From Solirubrobacteraceae bacterium (lineage in GTDB: Bacteria > Actinomycetota > Thermoleophilia > Solirubrobacterales > Solirubrobacteraceae), in the NCBI GenBank assembly GCA_030149625.1, contig JASLHP010000104.1, positions 1 through 14,853 of the forward strand: DNA of 14,853 nt. Direction: 5' to 3'. Shown here piece after piece: positions 13,771 through 14,853 of this stretch; the stretch's first letter is position 1; every line of letters starts with the position of its first letter. Position numbers and translations under genes: made by a program. Below the pieces are notes generated by a model, which saw only the letters and a list, made by a program, of their open reading frames with translations, did no database searches and was not told the DNA's origin.

Positions 13771-14031
13771 ATGGCCCACACCGAAAGGCGCGTTACCATC
13801 GGCGAGCGCGGACGAGTTGTCTTGCCATCCACTGTACGCCGTGAGCTGGACCTGAAACCCGGTACTCACATGCTGCTGAGCACCGAGGACGACGGCTCGC
13901 TGCGGCTACGCCCATATCGCGCCGTGGCCGAGCAGAGCCGCGGACTGCTCCGTCGGCTCCCCGGAGGGTCGATGGTGGACGAGCTGCTCGCCGAGCGGCG
14001 CGCAGAAGCCGACCGCGAGGACACCGAGTAG
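13771..14031 (+). CDS. vapB: AbrB/SpoVT-type (VapB/MazE-like) antitoxin
   Basis: 86 residues from ATG 13771. Residues ~5-48 form an AbrB/SpoVT swapped-hairpin DNA-binding domain: RRVTIGERGRVVLPSTVRRELDLKPGTHMLLSTEDDGSLRLRP. The remaining residues are a charged helix (GGSMVDELLAERRAEADREDTE) of the type that wraps the toxin. Such antitoxins bind and neutralise the cognate toxin and repress the operon. The TAG stop abuts the TTG start of the PIN toxin gene. Family assignment is firm; the VapB name rests on the partner. Confidence 0.9.
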   Translation: MAHTERRVTIGERGRVVLPSTVRRELDLKPGTHMLLSTEDDGSLRLRPYRAVAEQSRGLLRRLPGGSMVDELLAERRAEADREDTE

Positions 14032-14430
14032 TTGGCGCCCGTACTCGACGCCTCGGCGCTTCTCGCGCATCTCCGAGACGAGCCCGGCGCCGACATTGTT
14101 GCCGAGGCAATCGCCAGCGGTGCGGTGATCTCGACCGTCAATCTTGCTGAGGTATTCAGCCGTGTCGCTGATCGGGGAGCCGACCCGGCGAAGCTCGCGG
14201 TCGAACTCACTCAAAGCGGACTACTCGATGGCGCGATTACCGTCGAGTCGTTCACGGCCGCTGACGCCATCGACGCGGGACGCCTACGACCGTTGACCCG
14301 CGATGCAGGGCTCTCGCTCGGCGACCGGGCCTGCCTGGCACTGGCGCGACGGCTGGACGCTCCAGCTCTGACAGCCGACACCGATTGGCAAGGGGCAGCT
14401 CACGGTGTCGAACTGCACCCGATCCGCTGA
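14032..14430 (+). CDS. vapC: PIN-domain ribonuclease toxin (VapC type)
   Basis: 132 residues. The first usable start is TTG 14032, directly after the antitoxin stop; no ATG or GTG precedes the first catalytic aspartate, so the TTG is well supported. The PIN-domain acidic residues are all in place: D6 in VLDASALLA, E40 in NLAEVFSR, D98 in LSLGDRACLALA and D116/D118 in LTADTDW. VapC toxins cleave specific RNAs (tRNAs or rRNA) with a Mg/Mn site until bound by VapB. Length is standard (~130). The module's position beside a MITE-like element fits a mobile or accessory segment. The RNA target cannot be read from sequence. Confidence 0.92.
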   Translation: MAPVLDASALLAHLRDEPGADIVAEAIASGAVISTVNLAEVFSRVADRGADPAKLAVELTQSGLLDGAITVESFTAADAIDAGRLRPLTRDAGLSLGDRACLALARRLDAPALTADTDWQGAAHGVELHPIR

Positions 14431-14553
14431 GCACATAGATCGCCGCCAGCCTGCGCGCGCACGACACACGGCCGACGCCATCGTGGCGAGAAGCCCAATG
14501 TGGGTCCGGCCGAGATATAGGCGTATTCGCGGTCCTCTGGGTAGCCGCCTACA
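14431..14553. other. Gap between vapC and the propeller fragment
   Basis: I see no supported gene, RNA or terminator. The overlapping plus frames here are Arg/Pro-rich shadows. The minus-strand text near 14490-14550 may be decayed propeller coding sequence. Confidence 0.3.
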
Positions 14554-14853
14554 TCATGGTCGAACGGCTGACCCTGTATGCCCGCGGCAGGGCGACGAGA
14601 CCCGCCGTCGCTGGTGCATCCGGGCGTGGCACGGTGTCTCGTGGCCCCCGGGGCTTGCCGCTCCTGGGCCAAGCGAATCCACAGCGATCGTGCCGTCGTT
14701 CGTATGAGTGGCATTAATGAGCCTGCCCTGGAGATGGTGGCCGTTCAGTTCGATGCGGCCTATCCATTCCTGTGTTGAATAGGCCAGGTATTCTTCAGAG
14801 TGCCAGTATAGGTAGCCGCCACCGACGGCCGGGTCGCTGAGAAAGCCGGGCGC
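14554..14853 (-). CDS. C-terminal fragment of a YWTD/LDL-receptor-B-like beta-propeller protein (5' end off window)
   Basis: An open frame enters from the right edge (first codon at 14853) and ends with TGA at 14554-14556, 99 residues. It lacks an internal start near its beginning. Residues 13-17 (GYLYW), then WIGRIELNGHHLQGRLI and a following TIAVDS, match the pattern of propeller repeats in which YW is followed by IGR-x-x-L-x-G and AVD, common in secreted proteins of high-GC actinobacteria. Only about one repeat is visible. The last ~40 residues are Arg/Cys/His-rich and look unlike the start, so the gene may be frameshifted or degraded at its end: a different minus frame at about 14490-14570 contains GGYPEDREYAYIS, resembling another blade edge. 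Function unknown. Confidence 0.5.
   Translation of the reverse strand, partial: APGFLSDPAVGGGYLYWHSEEYLAYSTQEWIGRIELNGHHLQGRLINATHTNDGTIAVDSLGPGAASPGGHETPCHARMHQRRRVSSPCRGHTGSAVRP

Noticed and set aside
13448..13869. Open frames crossing the MITE-like element on both strands
   Set aside because: They run through both inverted ends and the vapB start, and resemble no protein.
14405..14778. Plus-strand frames after vapC
   Set aside because: Arg/Pro-rich composition, no ribosome site, and a more protein-like minus frame lies opposite.

Overview
The window is very GC-rich, with almost all third codon positions G or C and long shadow frames opposite every gene. It uses GTG and TTG starts and 4-nt stop/start overlaps. 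Together with the DHA2 transporter and YWTD-type propeller fragment, this suggests a high-GC actinobacterium, possibly of the Thermoleophilia/Solirubrobacterales type. That placement is inference; there is no rRNA or other marker gene here.

Layout, left to right. (1) 1-2844, plus: the tail of a SpoIIE-type PP2C phosphatase, then a DHA2 drug/proton antiporter fused to a C-terminal MarR-like winged helix. A long hairpin (2904-2944) separates it from the next, convergent block. (2) 2972-5725, minus: a methionine-type ABC importer in the order metN-metI-metQ. MetQ has no cysteine, so it is anchored by a transmembrane helix rather than as a lipoprotein. (3) 5726-5934: a divergent control region with a dyad fitting the LysR T-N11-A rule, further CTATC/GATAG half-sites and a 13-bp direct repeat spaced exactly 90 bp apart. 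(4) 5935-13460, plus: a tightly packed run of lysR, a possible 35-codon ORF, ribBA, a split-barrel flavin reductase with a (RAVESE)n tail, sfnG, sfnB/msuC-like, ssuD/msuD-like and ssuE/msuE-like. (5) 13461-14430: a 162-bp MITE-like element with 16-bp inverted ends and TTA target duplications, then a vapBC-type toxin-antitoxin pair. (6) 14554-14853, minus: the end of a protein with a YWTD-like propeller repeat, entering from beyond the right edge.

The central block reads as a self-contained organosulfur scavenging module. Family knowledge predicts that SfnG turns dimethyl sulfone into methanesulfinate, that the SfnB/MsuC-like flavoprotein oxidises methanesulfinate to methanesulfonate, and that the SsuD/MsuD-like enzyme releases sulfite plus an aldehyde. 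Two unrelated FMN reductases could supply FMNH2, and RibBA could supply the first committed riboflavin precursors, so cofactor synthesis, reduction and use are encoded together. The divergent ABC importer and LysR regulator fit an uptake and control role. The most noteworthy points are the cofactor-plus-pathway operon, the coupled small ORF before ribBA, the hexapeptide minisatellite in the flavin reductase, the divergent operator architecture and the MITE at the operon end.
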